In this document: positions 27,654-36,272 of the stretch, piece by piece
How positions within the stretch are numbered: the first letter of the stretch is position 1
Layout: each line of letters starts with the position of its first letter
Assembly (NCBI RefSeq): GCF_014762705.1
Contig: NZ_JABURL010000123.1
Coordinates: forward strand, 1-64,000
DNA from: Cyclobacterium sp.
GTDB lineage: Bacteria; Bacteroidota; Bacteroidia; Cytophagales; Cyclobacteriaceae
Length of the DNA stretch: 64,000 bases
Direction of reading: 5' to 3'
Program-made: the position numbers and the translations under genes
The notes under the pieces: model-generated
Database searches by the model: none
What the model was told of the DNA's origin: nothing
The model's input: the letters and a program-made list of their open reading frames with translations, nothing else

Positions 27654-27845
27654 TACAATCATTTACCCCAAATAATCAATAGTTTAATGTTTAATAGGTC
27701 CAATATTAATTGTATTAATAATGATAGGGTATAAAAATTAAAACCTTCGAAAAAGTCGATGGACTTGAGAATATGTATGCTAGCCGGCTCAGAAAAAGGG
27801 ATCTGCAACTAAGCACTGAAAGGGATTCAGTTTTCTCAATCCGGA

Positions 27846-28937
27846 TCATAGATAAGCCGGTTCCTGCTGGCTCAGGCAATGGAAAGATCCCAGCCCCCAA
27901 ATCAAATCCCAGGAATCTATACCCACCACCTGCCTGTCGGGAAAACAGCCGCTGAGTATATCCAGTGCTTTTTCATCATTTTTATCCCTGAAGGTGGGCA
28001 CAATCACATGTTTATTGGCGATGTAAAAATTGGCATAACTGGCCGGTAAGCGGGTATCTTCGTAAATCACAGGAGAAGGCATGGGTAATTCAACAATATC
28101 CAGGGACTGCCCGTCCGGAAGCCTGAAAGCCTGTAACATCTCCAGGTTTTCTTTCAATACCTGGAAATTCTCATCCTTTTTTTCGGACTCGACCACGGTC
28201 ACCACTTTATTTTCGCTGACAAAGCGGGTAAGGTCATCCACATGTCCATCTGTATCATCCCCAATGATCCCATCTTTTAGCCAAAGTAGCTGCTGTATAC
28301 CATAATAGTCCCTCAATATATTTTCGATCTCTTCCCGGCTATGTTGGGGATTCCTGTTGGGGTTTAACAAACAGGCTTCGGTAGTGATCAGGGTACCTTT
28401 GCCGTTAAAATCCACCGATCCCCCTTCCATAATGATACCGGGTTTAAAGCAGGGAATATTCAAAATCAAGGCCACTTTTTCCGGGATTTGATTGTCCAGG
28501 TCATAGGGTGGGTATTTATTCCCCCAGGCATTGTATCCCCAATCCACGATGGCTTTTCCCATTTCCTTATCCTTATTCAGCAAAAAAGAAGGGCCATGGT
28601 CCCTGCACCAGGCATCGTTGGTAGGAAAATGGTGAAAAATCACCTGATTCATGTCTGCCTCTGCCCTGTCAAGCTGCTCGCAGGCAAAAGTTTGCATGGC
28701 TGAATCGCTTACCATGATGTTCACTTTTTCACCTTGTGTCAGATAAGCCACAAACTTACTGTAGGCGGGATAAATGGTTTCGATTTTTCCCGGCCAGGAG
28801 GCTTCCTTATGAGGCCAGCTCAACCAGGTGGCATCGTGTCTGTGAAATTCCGCAGGAAAGAAATACCCCAAAGCTGAGGGGCATACCGGGTCAGTGCCTG
28901 AATTGCCTTTAAAATTAAATTTAGGATCAATTTCCAT
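27846..28937 (-). CDS. aguA: Agmatine deiminase
   Basis: 363 residues from the ATG at 28937, which overlaps the stop of the upstream amidase gene; an ATG at 28964 would add nine residues and a longer overlap. The enzyme converts agmatine to N-carbamoylputrescine. Family blocks are complete: GYFFPAEFHRHDATWLSWPH, NDAWCRDHGPSF, IMEGGSVDFNG, GDDTDGHVDDLTRF and the C-terminal GSFHCLSQQEPA, whose cysteine is the nucleophile. Pairing with the amidase gene makes the agmatine route to putrescine clear and argues against protein-arginine deiminase. Confidence 0.93.
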   Translation of the reverse strand: MEIDPKFNFKGNSGTDPVCPSALGYFFPAEFHRHDATWLSWPHKEASWPGKIETIYPAYSKFVAYLTQGEKVNIMVSDSAMQTFACEQLDRAEADMNQVIFHHFPTNDAWCRDHGPSFLLNKDKEMGKAIVDWGYNAWGNKYPPYDLDNQIPEKVALILNIPCFKPGIIMEGGSVDFNGKGTLITTEACLLNPNRNPQHSREEIENILRDYYGIQQLLWLKDGIIGDDTDGHVDDLTRFVSENKVVTVVESEKKDENFQVLKENLEMLQAFRLPDGQSLDIVELPMPSPVIYEDTRLPASYANFYIANKHVIVPTFRDKNDEKALDILSGCFPDRQVVGIDSWDLIWGLGSFHCLSQQEPAYL

Positions 28938-29802
28938 CCAGGTAGCGCTTGAGAATTGGGTCATAACTATCTATCCTTCTATCCCTAAGAAAAGGCCAAT
29001 GGGTCCTGTAACGGTCAGATCCGGACAGGCTGACAGGAACTACCTGCACTGCTTCCTCCAAATGTGGGGCCTGATAAATGACTTTTCCGAATGCGTTGGT
29101 CACAAAAGAACCTCCCCAAAACTGCAATTCTCCCTCTTTTCCGGTACGGTTTACAGCTATTACCGGAACCCCGTTGGCAACTGCATGAGATTTTTGTATG
29201 GTTTGCCAGGCCTGGTATTGTTCTTCATTGGTGTCCGGATCCTGCGATTCATGCCAGCCAATGGCTGTTGGGTAAAACAACATATCAGCACCCATAAGAC
29301 TGGTGATCCTGGCTGCTTCGGGATACCACTGGTCCCAACAAATGAGTATTCCCAAATTGCCATATCTTGTGGAAAATACTTTGTACCCCAGATCACCGGG
29401 GGTAAAATAAAATTTTTCATAAAAACCGGGATCATCCGGTATGTGCATTTTGCGGTATTTACCCAAATAGCTGCCATCGGCATCCAGCACTGCTGTAGTA
29501 TTGTGGTATATGCCCTCCGCACGCTTTTCAAACAGAGAGGCAATGATGACGATATCCAGCTCTGCAGCCAACTTTGAAAAGATTTCGGTACTTGGACCAG
29601 GAATTTTTTCAGCAAGTGAGAAGTTTTCATAAGCTTCTACATCGCAGAAATAAAGCGACCTGAAAAGCTCCTGCAGACAAACAATCCTGGCACCCTGACC
29701 GGCCGCCTTTTTGATGGCGGCAACTGTTTTTTCAACATTCGCTTCAGGTTCTCCCCCACAAGTGAGTTGCACCAAACCAATATTAATATTCTTTTCTGTC
29801 AA
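28927..29802 (-). CDS. aguB: N-carbamoylputrescine amidase
   Basis: 291 residues. It is a nitrilase-superfamily enzyme that hydrolyses N-carbamoylputrescine to putrescine, CO2 and ammonia. The catalytic triad is visible: E45 (CLQELF), K118 (KYRKMH) and C155 (ILICWDQWYPEAAR). The QWYPEAAR context is typical of carbamoylputrescine amidases. Translation appears to start at TTG (29802), since no in-frame ATG lies nearby before the first beta strand. The stop overlaps the next gene's ATG, implying coupled translation with agmatine deiminase. Confidence 0.92.
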   Translation of the reverse strand: MTEKNINIGLVQLTCGGEPEANVEKTVAAIKKAAGQGARIVCLQELFRSLYFCDVEAYENFSLAEKIPGPSTEIFSKLAAELDIVIIASLFEKRAEGIYHNTTAVLDADGSYLGKYRKMHIPDDPGFYEKFYFTPGDLGYKVFSTRYGNLGILICWDQWYPEAARITSLMGADMLFYPTAIGWHESQDPDTNEEQYQAWQTIQKSHAVANGVPVIAVNRTGKEGELQFWGGSFVTNAFGKVIYQAPHLEEAVQVVPVSLSGSDRYRTHWPFLRDRRIDSYDPILKRYLDGN

Positions 29803-29860
29803 AGGAATTTTATTTAATTGTATGAATACCTGTTACTTAATCCAAAAACTTAAAAAAATA

Positions 29861-31000
29861 CTAAGTAGCCAATAGTTGCATTTTCTCTTTATGGATGACC
29901 GGATTGGCATACATGGCAAGGAAATTTCTTACAGCCACCGGATTATCCAATTCCACACCCTCTCTCATTCTTTCCTCAAATTCATCTTTTTCCTGAACGG
30001 TATATTGATCTTTATGTTCTTCTGATTGGTTGAGCAAATCCAGGGCAATGTAGTTGGTTGGCCATAGCCGGTAATTTTTTACAATTTCTTTATCCAGCTC
30101 CTCCACCAACAATTGTAATTGTTTATTTACCGTTTTTTCCTTTTCAAATATTACCTCTATTTCTTTTTCCAGTATCTCACCTACCGAGATGTGAATCCGC
30201 TTTTTTTGCCCCATTATACCACTCATAAGGGTAATAAAATCCTCATTTTTTTGCTTCACATAAGCCTCTTCCCGGGACTTTGCCAAAAGCTCGGGCATTT
30301 TAAGCATATCCGTAGGATCATTTTCATAGGAAATGGATACCGGCACAATCTTAAGCTTGATAAAATAATCCTTTAAAGGCATCTCTCCGCAGGCTTTAGA
30401 CAGCATTTTCAACACCCCTTTCTGTGTCAAATCCATCCCATCCTTGGTTCTTCCCTCTCTCTGGGCAATCCAAACAGACCTGTTTTGGGAAAAAATGGCC
30501 TCACGGATAAATTCAGCATTGAGCAGGGAATATTCCAACATGGCCTTATGGCTCAGCCCCCTGTGCACGATGAAATTCCGCGTAAGCCTGGATAGGGTTT
30601 TTAAAAATGGTTTCTTAACCAGATTATCTCCAATAGCAGAAGTGGTCATTAACATGCCGTGTTCGTACAGGGTCGTGTTCAAGAGGGAAGTATCGAGGAT
30701 GATATCCCGGTGGTTGGAAATAAACAAATAGGCCGTATTGGGTTGCAGCTTTTCAAAACCCGAGGTTGTCAGCCCATTCGAACTGATGGCCAGCACCTTT
30801 TGAACGGAATGGTATATGAAGTTGATCTGAAAGTCTCGTATTGAATGCGTTTTTAGCAACTGCTCTGTCCATTCTTCATCCGTCTTATCAGGAAAAGTAA
30901 AATTCATCATTGCTTTCATCATGGGATGAGCTGCCACTTCCATCAAAGCCCGGTTGACTTCACTATCATAAAAAGGTCTTATCGAATCAAATTTGGACAT
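29861..31000 (-). CDS. Lysophospholipid/glycerol-3-phosphate acyltransferase-like protein
   Basis: 379 residues. The central PlsC-like domain has SNHRDIILD, a histidine-aspartate motif with spacing H-x5-D instead of the usual H-x4-D, followed by NFIVHRG and IAQREGRTKDG, which correspond to the second and third acyltransferase blocks. An N-terminal helical region of about 90 residues and a C-terminal charged helical tail flank it. No membrane segment is obvious. It probably transfers acyl groups in phospholipid or another lipid synthesis. The EGRTKDG block and length set it apart from short PlsC enzymes. It stands 58 bases upstream of the agmatine genes on the same strand. Confidence 0.8.
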   Translation of the reverse strand: MSKFDSIRPFYDSEVNRALMEVAAHPMMKAMMNFTFPDKTDEEWTEQLLKTHSIRDFQINFIYHSVQKVLAISSNGLTTSGFEKLQPNTAYLFISNHRDIILDTSLLNTTLYEHGMLMTTSAIGDNLVKKPFLKTLSRLTRNFIVHRGLSHKAMLEYSLLNAEFIREAIFSQNRSVWIAQREGRTKDGMDLTQKGVLKMLSKACGEMPLKDYFIKLKIVPVSISYENDPTDMLKMPELLAKSREEAYVKQKNEDFITLMSGIMGQKKRIHISVGEILEKEIEVIFEKEKTVNKQLQLLVEELDKEIVKNYRLWPTNYIALDLLNQSEEHKDQYTVQEKDEFEERMREGVELDNPVAVRNFLAMYANPVIHKEKMQLLAT

Positions 31001-31076
31001 ACTTTATCTATTAATAGGGTGCAAATTACAAAAAATGGCCCAAAGGTTCCTTCCTTTTGTCAAACAATAGTACTGA

Positions 31077-31112
31077 AACAAAAAAGCCCCGGGTAGAATG
31101 GGGCTTTTTTTT
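31077..31112 (-). terminator. Bidirectional rho-independent terminator after the DUF1080 gene
   Basis: A perfect 10-bp stem (AAAAAGCCCC with GGGGCTTTTT), 9-base loop, with T-runs on both strands. On the minus strand it lies about 50 bases past the DUF1080 stop. Confidence 0.85.
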
Positions 31113-31162
31113 AAGTTTGGCTTCACCTTATTGGGGTTTCAGCACCAGAAAATAAATTTTTA

Positions 31163-31774
31163 TTACAAAGTGGTCACTTTGATATTTTTCCATGAAATTT
31201 TTAATCCTCCACCACTGTGAATCTGTAAGGCAATCTGCCCCTCTCCTTCTCCGATTTTTTCATCGGTATAATCTACCATTTCTACCCCGTTTAACCAGGT
31301 GGTAACATGATCCCCTTCTACACGGATTTTGATATCATTCCATTCTCCAAATTTTAGGTTCTTGTCCTTTTCAGGATCTGGCTTGATCAACCAGCCCCTG
31401 CCATAGGACTCATAAATCCCCCCTGTATCATTGCCGGGAGGAGCCACTTCAACCTGCCATCCGGACACCTTGGTGCCTTCAAATGTGGATCGGAAGAAAA
31501 TACCACTATTGCCGTCCTGATCTTGCTTGAATTGCGCTGTCAACTCGAAATCCTTGTAGTTTTCCTCTGTTCCCAAATAACCATATTCTGCATCTGGCCC
31601 ACTTTCTGAAACCAAAATCCCGTCTTCCACATACCACTTTTCCGTCCCATATATGGTCCACCCGGACAGGTCTTCACCATTAAAAAGTTCTTTCTCTCCG
31701 GAAGATGAGGCACAGGACAACAAGAAGACCAGGGACAATACCAGGCTTCCACTTTTTACAATTGTTTTCATCAT
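31163..31774 (-). CDS. DUF1080 (3-keto-disaccharide hydrolase-like) lipoprotein
   Basis: 203 residues. The signal peptide ends in a lipobox (FLLSC), so it is a surface or periplasmic lipoprotein. The mature chain is one concanavalin-like jelly roll of the DUF1080 family: LFNGEDLSGWTIYGTEKWYVEDGIL at the start, NSGIFFRS, and GWQVEV near the middle, and IALQIHSGGG near the end. Members of this family have been linked with hydrolysis of 3-keto-glycosides. The adjacent Gfo/Idh/MocA gene fits a scheme in which a sugar is oxidised at C3 and the linkage is then cleaved. Substrate unknown. Confidence 0.9.
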   Translation of the reverse strand: MMKTIVKSGSLVLSLVFLLSCASSSGEKELFNGEDLSGWTIYGTEKWYVEDGILVSESGPDAEYGYLGTEENYKDFELTAQFKQDQDGNSGIFFRSTFEGTKVSGWQVEVAPPGNDTGGIYESYGRGWLIKPDPEKDKNLKFGEWNDIKIRVEGDHVTTWLNGVEMVDYTDEKIGEGEGQIALQIHSGGGLKISWKNIKVTTL

Positions 31775-31805
31775 TTGTTCTAGGTTTTACTTATCTGTTT
31801 GAAAT

Positions 31806-33152
31806 TTATACCAAAGTCATATTTACGGGATCCCATTGGATAAACTGATCCTGAAAATAACTGTCATTGCACAATAATGCAGGTGCTGCGGCGCGAAAAG
31901 CAAAAACCGGATCCTCTACTACCTTCCCGCCTTCACGGATGGCCTGGAAGAAGTTGCCAAAATGATCGTAATGAGCCCCTTTATACCCCGGCTCCACTTT
32001 GTATACCATTTCATTCGGGGGAAGGATCCTTTTCCTGTCGGCTGCGGCTCCTCTCATTTTTGCCTGTGCTTCCATAAAAGGATCATCACTGGCTGTCTGC
32101 TGATTGGTTTTCACGACGACCTCATCCCACTTCACATCCATAGACCCCTTGCTCCCCACAATCCTAAGGTAGGTAGTTCCGCTGGTGCCGTCTACAAAGT
32201 TACACCTTAATGAAAGGTTGAAACCAGGGTGCTGTTCACTGTCCGGATATTGAAACATACCCAGCAACACATCGGGTACTTCCCTGCCATCCTTCCAATA
32301 CCTCAATCCACCCATAGCTGATACTTTATCGGGACCCAGGGAATTGGTAATGAAATGAAGACTGGTAAATAAATGTACAAAGAGATCACCTGACATGCCG
32401 GTGCCATAATCCAGGTAATTTCTCCATCTGAAGAACCGCAACGGATCAAATTCCCTAGATTTGGTATTGGAAATATAGCGTTGCCAGTCCACCGTACTTT
32501 CAGAAGCATCTTTGGGAACCAGGTATTGCCATGCCCCTTCAGGGGAATGCCTGGCCCAGAATCCTTCTGCATAATTGATGTCGCCTATGGCACCTGATGC
32601 CAGCAACTCCCGGGCCTTCTCATTTCCCAGACTGGAAATACCCTGACTGCCAACCATAAAAACTTTTCCCGATTTTTTCCAGGCATCAATCACTTCTTTT
32701 CCTTCGGAAACATGGTGTACCATGGGTTTTTCGCAATACACATGCTTTCCGGCATTCAAGGCATCTATGCTGATCTGTTTGTGCCAGTGATCTGGTGTCC
32801 CAATCAACACAGCATCAATATCCTTCCTTTTAAGTATTTCTTTGTGGTCCTTGGTCAGGAACAAATGATCTCCCCACTTTTCTTTGGCTGATTCCAACCT
32901 GCCATCATACAAGTCACAAACTGCTGTGATTTGAACATTGTCATGCTGAAGAGCGGTGTTCATGTCCTGGGTTCCCATAATCCCAGCACCTATAAGCGCT
33001 ATTTTAAGCTCACCGGCTGCAGCATCCTGCTGCTGTCTCCGCATATGGGTGAAATCAGGTGACTCCTGATGGGCAAAGGCTGCTGGTGCCAATGCCGAAG
33101 CTGCTCCGGCAAGGCTCAATCTTCTTAAAAATTGACGTCGGTTATTTTCCAT
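31806..33152 (-). CDS. Gfo/Idh/MocA family oxidoreductase with Tat signal
   Basis: 448 residues. The N-terminus NNRRQFLRRLSLAGAAS is a twin-arginine signal followed by PAAFAH, so the folded enzyme with its bound nucleotide is exported. The Rossmann domain begins at ALIGAGIMGTQDMN (about residues 52-65). CEKPMVH is the family's catalytic lysine motif, and the C-terminal domain has DYGTGMSGDLFVHL. Exported Gfo/Idh/MocA proteins of this type are often paired with DUF1080 proteins in Bacteroidota, as here, 31 bases apart. A role in periplasmic sugar or glycoside oxidation is inferred. Confidence 0.92.
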   Translation of the reverse strand: MENNRRQFLRRLSLAGAASALAPAAFAHQESPDFTHMRRQQQDAAAGELKIALIGAGIMGTQDMNTALQHDNVQITAVCDLYDGRLESAKEKWGDHLFLTKDHKEILKRKDIDAVLIGTPDHWHKQISIDALNAGKHVYCEKPMVHHVSEGKEVIDAWKKSGKVFMVGSQGISSLGNEKARELLASGAIGDINYAEGFWARHSPEGAWQYLVPKDASESTVDWQRYISNTKSREFDPLRFFRWRNYLDYGTGMSGDLFVHLFTSLHFITNSLGPDKVSAMGGLRYWKDGREVPDVLLGMFQYPDSEQHPGFNLSLRCNFVDGTSGTTYLRIVGSKGSMDVKWDEVVVKTNQQTASDDPFMEAQAKMRGAAADRKRILPPNEMVYKVEPGYKGAHYDHFGNFFQAIREGGKVVEDPVFAFRAAAPALLCNDSYFQDQFIQWDPVNMTLV

Positions 33153-33286
33153 AATTATCAGTTTGATCCAAACAAAGAATAAATATAGCCAAATATTTAA
33201 AACATATTTTTACACAATGAGATAAACTTAATAAATAATTTAAGCTATCTCCCCTTTTATTCCCCGTTAAGCCCTGAACTATGCAC

Positions 33287-33324
33287 AAAAAAAATCCCTG
33301 CCAGATCTGGAAGGGATTTTTTTG
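33287..33324. terminator. Strong bidirectional terminator-like hairpin
   Basis: AAAAAAATCCCT (33288-33299) and AGGGATTTTTTT (33312-33323) pair perfectly; the loop holds the palindrome CCAGATCTGG. A- and T-runs make it work both ways. It would end transcription from the lipoprotein gene on the minus strand. Confidence 0.85.
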
Positions 33325-33340
33325 ATTACCTAAAATCCGA

Positions 33341-33408
33341 AAACCTGTCAGGTTTTTGTTGATATTCAAACTACAATAATCTTTGAATAGGTGAATCCTG
33401 ACAGGTTT
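33341..33408. repeat. REP-like inverted repeat with CCTGTCAGG arms
   Basis: AAACCTGTCAGG and CCTGACAGGTTT are perfect 12-base complements 44 bases apart. A second pair, ATTCAAA and TTTGAAT, nests inside. The rest of the 365-base gap 33153-33517 carries the terminator above and nothing else recognised. It looks like an extragenic palindromic element. Confidence 0.6.
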
Positions 33409-33517
33409 TACCCCTGCTTAATCAGTTGAATATTAGGATTGGGTTGTTGAATTACGGGATGAAGTAACTAAAATTTGTTTTGTGACTTAAATACAATCCT
33501 GATTATTTATTGGGGCC

Positions 33518-33847
33518 TTACTGATTGGGTTGATTCTGGTTTCTATTGTTGTCGTAATTAGGATCGTTGGGGTCCATCATGCGCTGTTGCGGCCATTGAG
33601 GGACCAATTCCTTTTCCTCTAAACTTACCAATTCATCGTTTTCAAAAGTGGCTAGCAAATAGAATCGTTCATCTTTGTTGATCCGGTAAACTTTTTTTTC
33701 ATTGGTCAACTGGCTGATTACTGCATCTTTATTTTGTCTCAGAAATTTACTTTCAGACATTCCTAACTGATAGGGAATTCTAGGCTGAAACAAAGCACAG
33801 GAACCCATTAAAAATACCAAACTCAAAATACTCAGTGTTCTTTTCAT
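33518..33847 (-). CDS. Small lipoprotein of unknown function
   Basis: 109 residues from the ATG at 33847 (a second ATG three codons upstream is possible). MKRTLSILSLVFLMGSC is a signal peptide with lipobox MGSC. The mature part has a short conserved-looking segment (about residues 25-75) with SESKFLRQNKDAVISQLTNE, like small SmpA/BamE-type or assembly-associated lipoproteins, then a tail very rich in Pro, Asn, Asp and Gln. The BamE resemblance is weak and only suggested by GMSESKFL. No operon partner is present; it diverges from the SRP RNA gene. Confidence 0.65.
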   Translation of the reverse strand: MKRTLSILSLVFLMGSCALFQPRIPYQLGMSESKFLRQNKDAVISQLTNEKKVYRINKDERFYLLATFENDELVSLEEKELVPQWPQQRMMDPNDPNYDNNRNQNQPNQ

Positions 33848-33973
33848 TACATGCATTTGCGTTAAATAATAAATTGACAGTCTTTATCAATTTCATACAA
33901 TACAAGTACAATAATTTTGCCAAAAGTTTACCGTTTGAACCTAAAGCCATTAGCTGTTGGGGCAATAAAATTT

Positions 33974-34004
33974 TTTGTCGATGCAAAAATTTTATTTACC
34001 TTTG
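33974..34004 (+). promoter_or_regulatory. Bacteroidota primary-sigma promoter of the SRP RNA
   Basis: TTTG (33974-33977), exactly 19 bases, then TACCTTTG (33997-34004), matching TTTG-N19-TAnnTTTG. The RNA 5' end expected about 5 bases later coincides with the start of the SRP RNA stem. Confidence 0.85.
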
Positions 34005-34007
34005 TCA

Positions 34008-34092
34008 TGAGCGGCACGACCAGCTCCTGCTAAATCCCCCAGGTCCGGAAGGAAGCAAGGGTAGGCGGTTGTAGCGGTGCGATGCCGCTTAT
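34008..34092 (+). ncRNA. ffs: Signal recognition particle RNA, small bacterial type
   Basis: The apical SRP loop GGTCCGGAAGGAAGCAAGGG is present and carries the GGAA tetraloop and the asymmetric loop that bind Ffh. The terminal stem pairs AGCGGCA (34010-34016) with TGCCGCT (34083-34089), followed by a run of T residues that ends transcription. Length of about 80-85 bases fits the 4.5S type lacking the Alu domain. A textbook promoter lies immediately upstream. Confidence 0.95.
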
Positions 34093-34179
34093 TTTTTTAT
34101 CCTTTTCCCCAACACTTCCCGCTTTTTATTAATTTTGATTTAAATTTACCAGCATACATCAAAAACCATACTTATTAAA

Positions 34180-34836
34180 ATGAAATTCTTTATTGATACA
34201 GCGAATTTAGAAGAAATTAAAGAAGCCTATGAATTGGGTGTACTGGACGGAGTAACTACCAATCCCTCTCTGATGGCCAAAGAAGGCATCAGTGGTGAAG
34301 ACAAGGTCAGGGACCACTATAAGGCCATTTGTGATATAGTAGATGACAAAGTCAGTGCTGAGGTAATCGCCACGGATTTTGACGGGATGATAAAAGAAGG
34401 CAAAGCCCTGGCAAAAATTGATGACAAAATAGTAGTCAAAATACCTATGATCAAAGATGGTATCAAGGCCATCAAGTATTTTTCCAGTGAGGGTATCCGA
34501 ACCAATTGTACATTGGTTTTTTCTGCGGGGCAGGCCATATTGGCAGCAAAGGCAGGGGCAAGTTATCTTTCCCCTTTTATTGGAAGATTGGATGACATCG
34601 CGTTTGATGGTTTGGATCTGATTGCACAGATCGTCCATATCTATCAAAATTACGGCTTTGAAACGGAAGTATTGGCTGCTTCTGTGCGCCACACCATGCA
34701 CCTGGTAAAATGTGCAGAGCTGGGAGCAGACGTGGTCACTTGTCCATTAAAGGTAATTACAGGCTTATTGAACCATCCCCTGACAGATAAAGGTCTGGCT
34801 CAATTTCTGGCAGATCATGCCAAAGCCAATAAATAA
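34180..34836 (+). CDS. fsa: Fructose-6-phosphate aldolase / short transaldolase
   Basis: 218 residues, the length of the short transaldolase (TalC/Fsa) family. It forms a Schiff base with K87 in VVKIPM. Conserved blocks include [45 protein letters not shown] and SPFIGRLDD. The protein catalyses either transfer of dihydroxyacetone units between sugar phosphates (transaldolase, in the pentose phosphate pathway) or aldol cleavage of fructose 6-phosphate. Sequence alone does not separate these. It is monocistronic, with a terminator directly after. Confidence 0.93.
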   Translation: MKFFIDTANLEEIKEAYELGVLDGVTTNPSLMAKEGISGEDKVRDHYKAICDIVDDKVSAEVIATDFDGMIKEGKALAKIDDKIVVKIPMIKDGIKAIKYFSSEGIRTNCTLVFSAGQAILAAKAGASYLSPFIGRLDDIAFDGLDLIAQIVHIYQNYGFETEVLAASVRHTMHLVKCAELGADVVTCPLKVITGLLNHPLTDKGLAQFLADHAKANK

Positions 34837-34843
34837 AAGAAGC

Positions 34844-34873
34844 AAAGGACAGGTATTCCATCTGTCCTTTTTT
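34844..34873 (+). terminator. Rho-independent terminator after fsa
   Basis: A perfect 9-bp stem (AAAGGACAG with CTGTCCTTT), 9-base loop and a run of six T residues, 8 bases past the stop. Confidence 0.85.
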
Positions 34874-34923
34874 GGTTATATATTGTCCTAAAAGAAAGCA
34901 AACCTCTCAAAAAACGCTTGGTC

Positions 34924-35127
34924 ATGTACATCATCAAAGTGAAAGGAAAGGCCAAAATACCGGATTACATCCAGATCAGGGATGAAAATTTTGTTTTGGT
35001 AGCTTATTTCAGAGCGGATCGTCCATTAAAGAACATAGAGAAGTTTGGTCTGGAAGGCAAAGAAGCTGCTTTGGAACAATTGATCAAAGAATTGCCTTTC
35101 GGTAAACTAAAAAAACTCAGCCTCTGA
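34924..35127 (+). CDS. Small conserved protein upstream of ftsE
   Basis: 67 residues from the ATG at 34924; a TTG two codons earlier is in frame. I do not recognise a named family. The chain alternates short beta strands (MYIIKVKGKAKI, FVLVAYFRA) with a basic helix ending KLKKLSL, and could form a small alpha/beta domain. There are no cysteines or histidines. Its stop is one base before the FtsE ATG, so both are translated from one message; a role linked to FtsE is inferred from that alone. Confidence 0.7.
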   Translation: MYIIKVKGKAKIPDYIQIRDENFVLVAYFRADRPLKNIEKFGLEGKEAALEQLIKELPFGKLKKLSL

Positions 35128-35128
35128 T

Positions 35129-35842
35129 ATGATTTTCTCTAATGAGCCTGTGGTCAAAGTAACCAATGCCTGTATTTTTCAAGGGATCAATACCATCCTG
35201 AAAAATGTAAATTTCAATATTGAAAAAGACGAGTTCGTATTTTTAATTGGCCGTACCGGAAGCGGAAAGAGTTCCCTGCTCAAAACTTTGTATGCTGACT
35301 TGCCATTGATTATGGGTGAGGCCCAGGTGGTAGGATATTCCATAGCCAATATCAAAAAGAAGGAAATACCCTTTTTGCGCCGCAAGCTGGGCATTGTTTT
35401 TCAGGATTTTCAATTGTTCCCCGACCGCAGTGTTGCGGAAAACCTGTATTTTGTGTTACGAGCAACTGGCTGGAAAGACAAAATCAAAATGAAAAACCGG
35501 ATGATCGAGGTGTTGATGGGCGTGGGGCTGGGCGGTGCCGCCACCAAAATGCCTCACCAACTTTCCGGTGGGGAACAACAGCGTGTGGTCATTGCCAGGG
35601 CCCTGCTCAATGAGCCTTCCATTCTGTTGGCAGATGAGCCTACCGGTAATCTTGATCCGGATGTTTCAGACGGCATATTCAAACTCTTCCAGGAAATCAA
35701 TAAAAAAGGGACAGCCATCCTGATGGCAACCCACAACTACGAATTGCTTAAAAAATACCCCTACCGCATCCTTAAATGTGAAAACGGGCAGGTTTTGGAT
35801 AGCAAAACATCGGAAATTTCGCTTTCTGGCTCTGGTCTTTGA
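35129..35842 (+). CDS. ftsE: Cell-division ABC ATPase FtsE-like
   Basis: 237 residues. It is a single ABC nucleotide-binding domain: Walker A GRTGSGKSS (41-49), Q-loop FQDFQLFPD, signature LSGGEQQR (145-152), Walker B ILLADEPTGNLD and the H-loop in MATHNYELL. Order and length match FtsE, which with FtsX controls cell-wall hydrolases at the septum. Lipoprotein-release LolD ATPases are close relatives. No ftsX is adjacent, which is usual in Bacteroidota. It is translationally coupled to the small gene before it. Confidence 0.85.
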   Translation: MIFSNEPVVKVTNACIFQGINTILKNVNFNIEKDEFVFLIGRTGSGKSSLLKTLYADLPLIMGEAQVVGYSIANIKKKEIPFLRRKLGIVFQDFQLFPDRSVAENLYFVLRATGWKDKIKMKNRMIEVLMGVGLGGAATKMPHQLSGGEQQRVVIARALLNEPSILLADEPTGNLDPDVSDGIFKLFQEINKKGTAILMATHNYELLKKYPYRILKCENGQVLDSKTSEISLSGSGL

Positions 35843-36017
35843 CCGCTAAAGCAGAACTTTTTTCTGCATACTATACTTCCCGATTTAAAAAAACAAGCCA
35901 TAAAAGCACCATAAATTTCACATCTCCCGAAAATCCTAATTGGGGAAAATTTGCTGAAAAGGGCAACTTTATTTTCCCTGTGAGAGTAGAGTAAGTAAAA
36001 CCATTAAATAAAGTCCC

Positions 36018-36203
36018 ATGGAAATTGAACATTATTTTCAGTGTCCTTATTGCCTGGCTGAAATTTCCATGCTTCTGGACCCCAGTGTGACGGAGCAGGA
36101 ATATATTGAAGATTGTGAAATTTGTTGCAATCCGATCCAGGTAGCTTATGGAATAGAAAATGGAGAACTTCACTGGTTTAATGCATCTGGTATAGAACAG
36201 TGA
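36018..36203 (+). CDS. CPXCG-motif small zinc-ribbon protein
   Basis: 61 residues. Cysteines in QCPYC (C9, C12) and DCEICCNP (C33, C36, C37) form a compact zinc knuckle, matching the CPxCG-related cysteine-rich family. The rest is acidic. It probably binds zinc and a protein or nucleic-acid partner in the cytoplasm; no enzyme motif is present. It stands alone 70 bases before a secreted-protein gene. Confidence 0.8.
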   Translation: MEIEHYFQCPYCLAEISMLLDPSVTEQEYIEDCEICCNPIQVAYGIENGELHWFNASGIEQ

Positions 36204-36272
36204 AATTTTATTCAAATTAACCTTGAAAATCCTGCCACAGCCCTTATTTTAGGTGATAAATTAGATAGGGAT

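Noticed and set aside
28894-29577. Long plus-strand frame across the amidase gene
   Set aside because: Antisense to a gene with a complete catalytic triad; the translation shows no domain.
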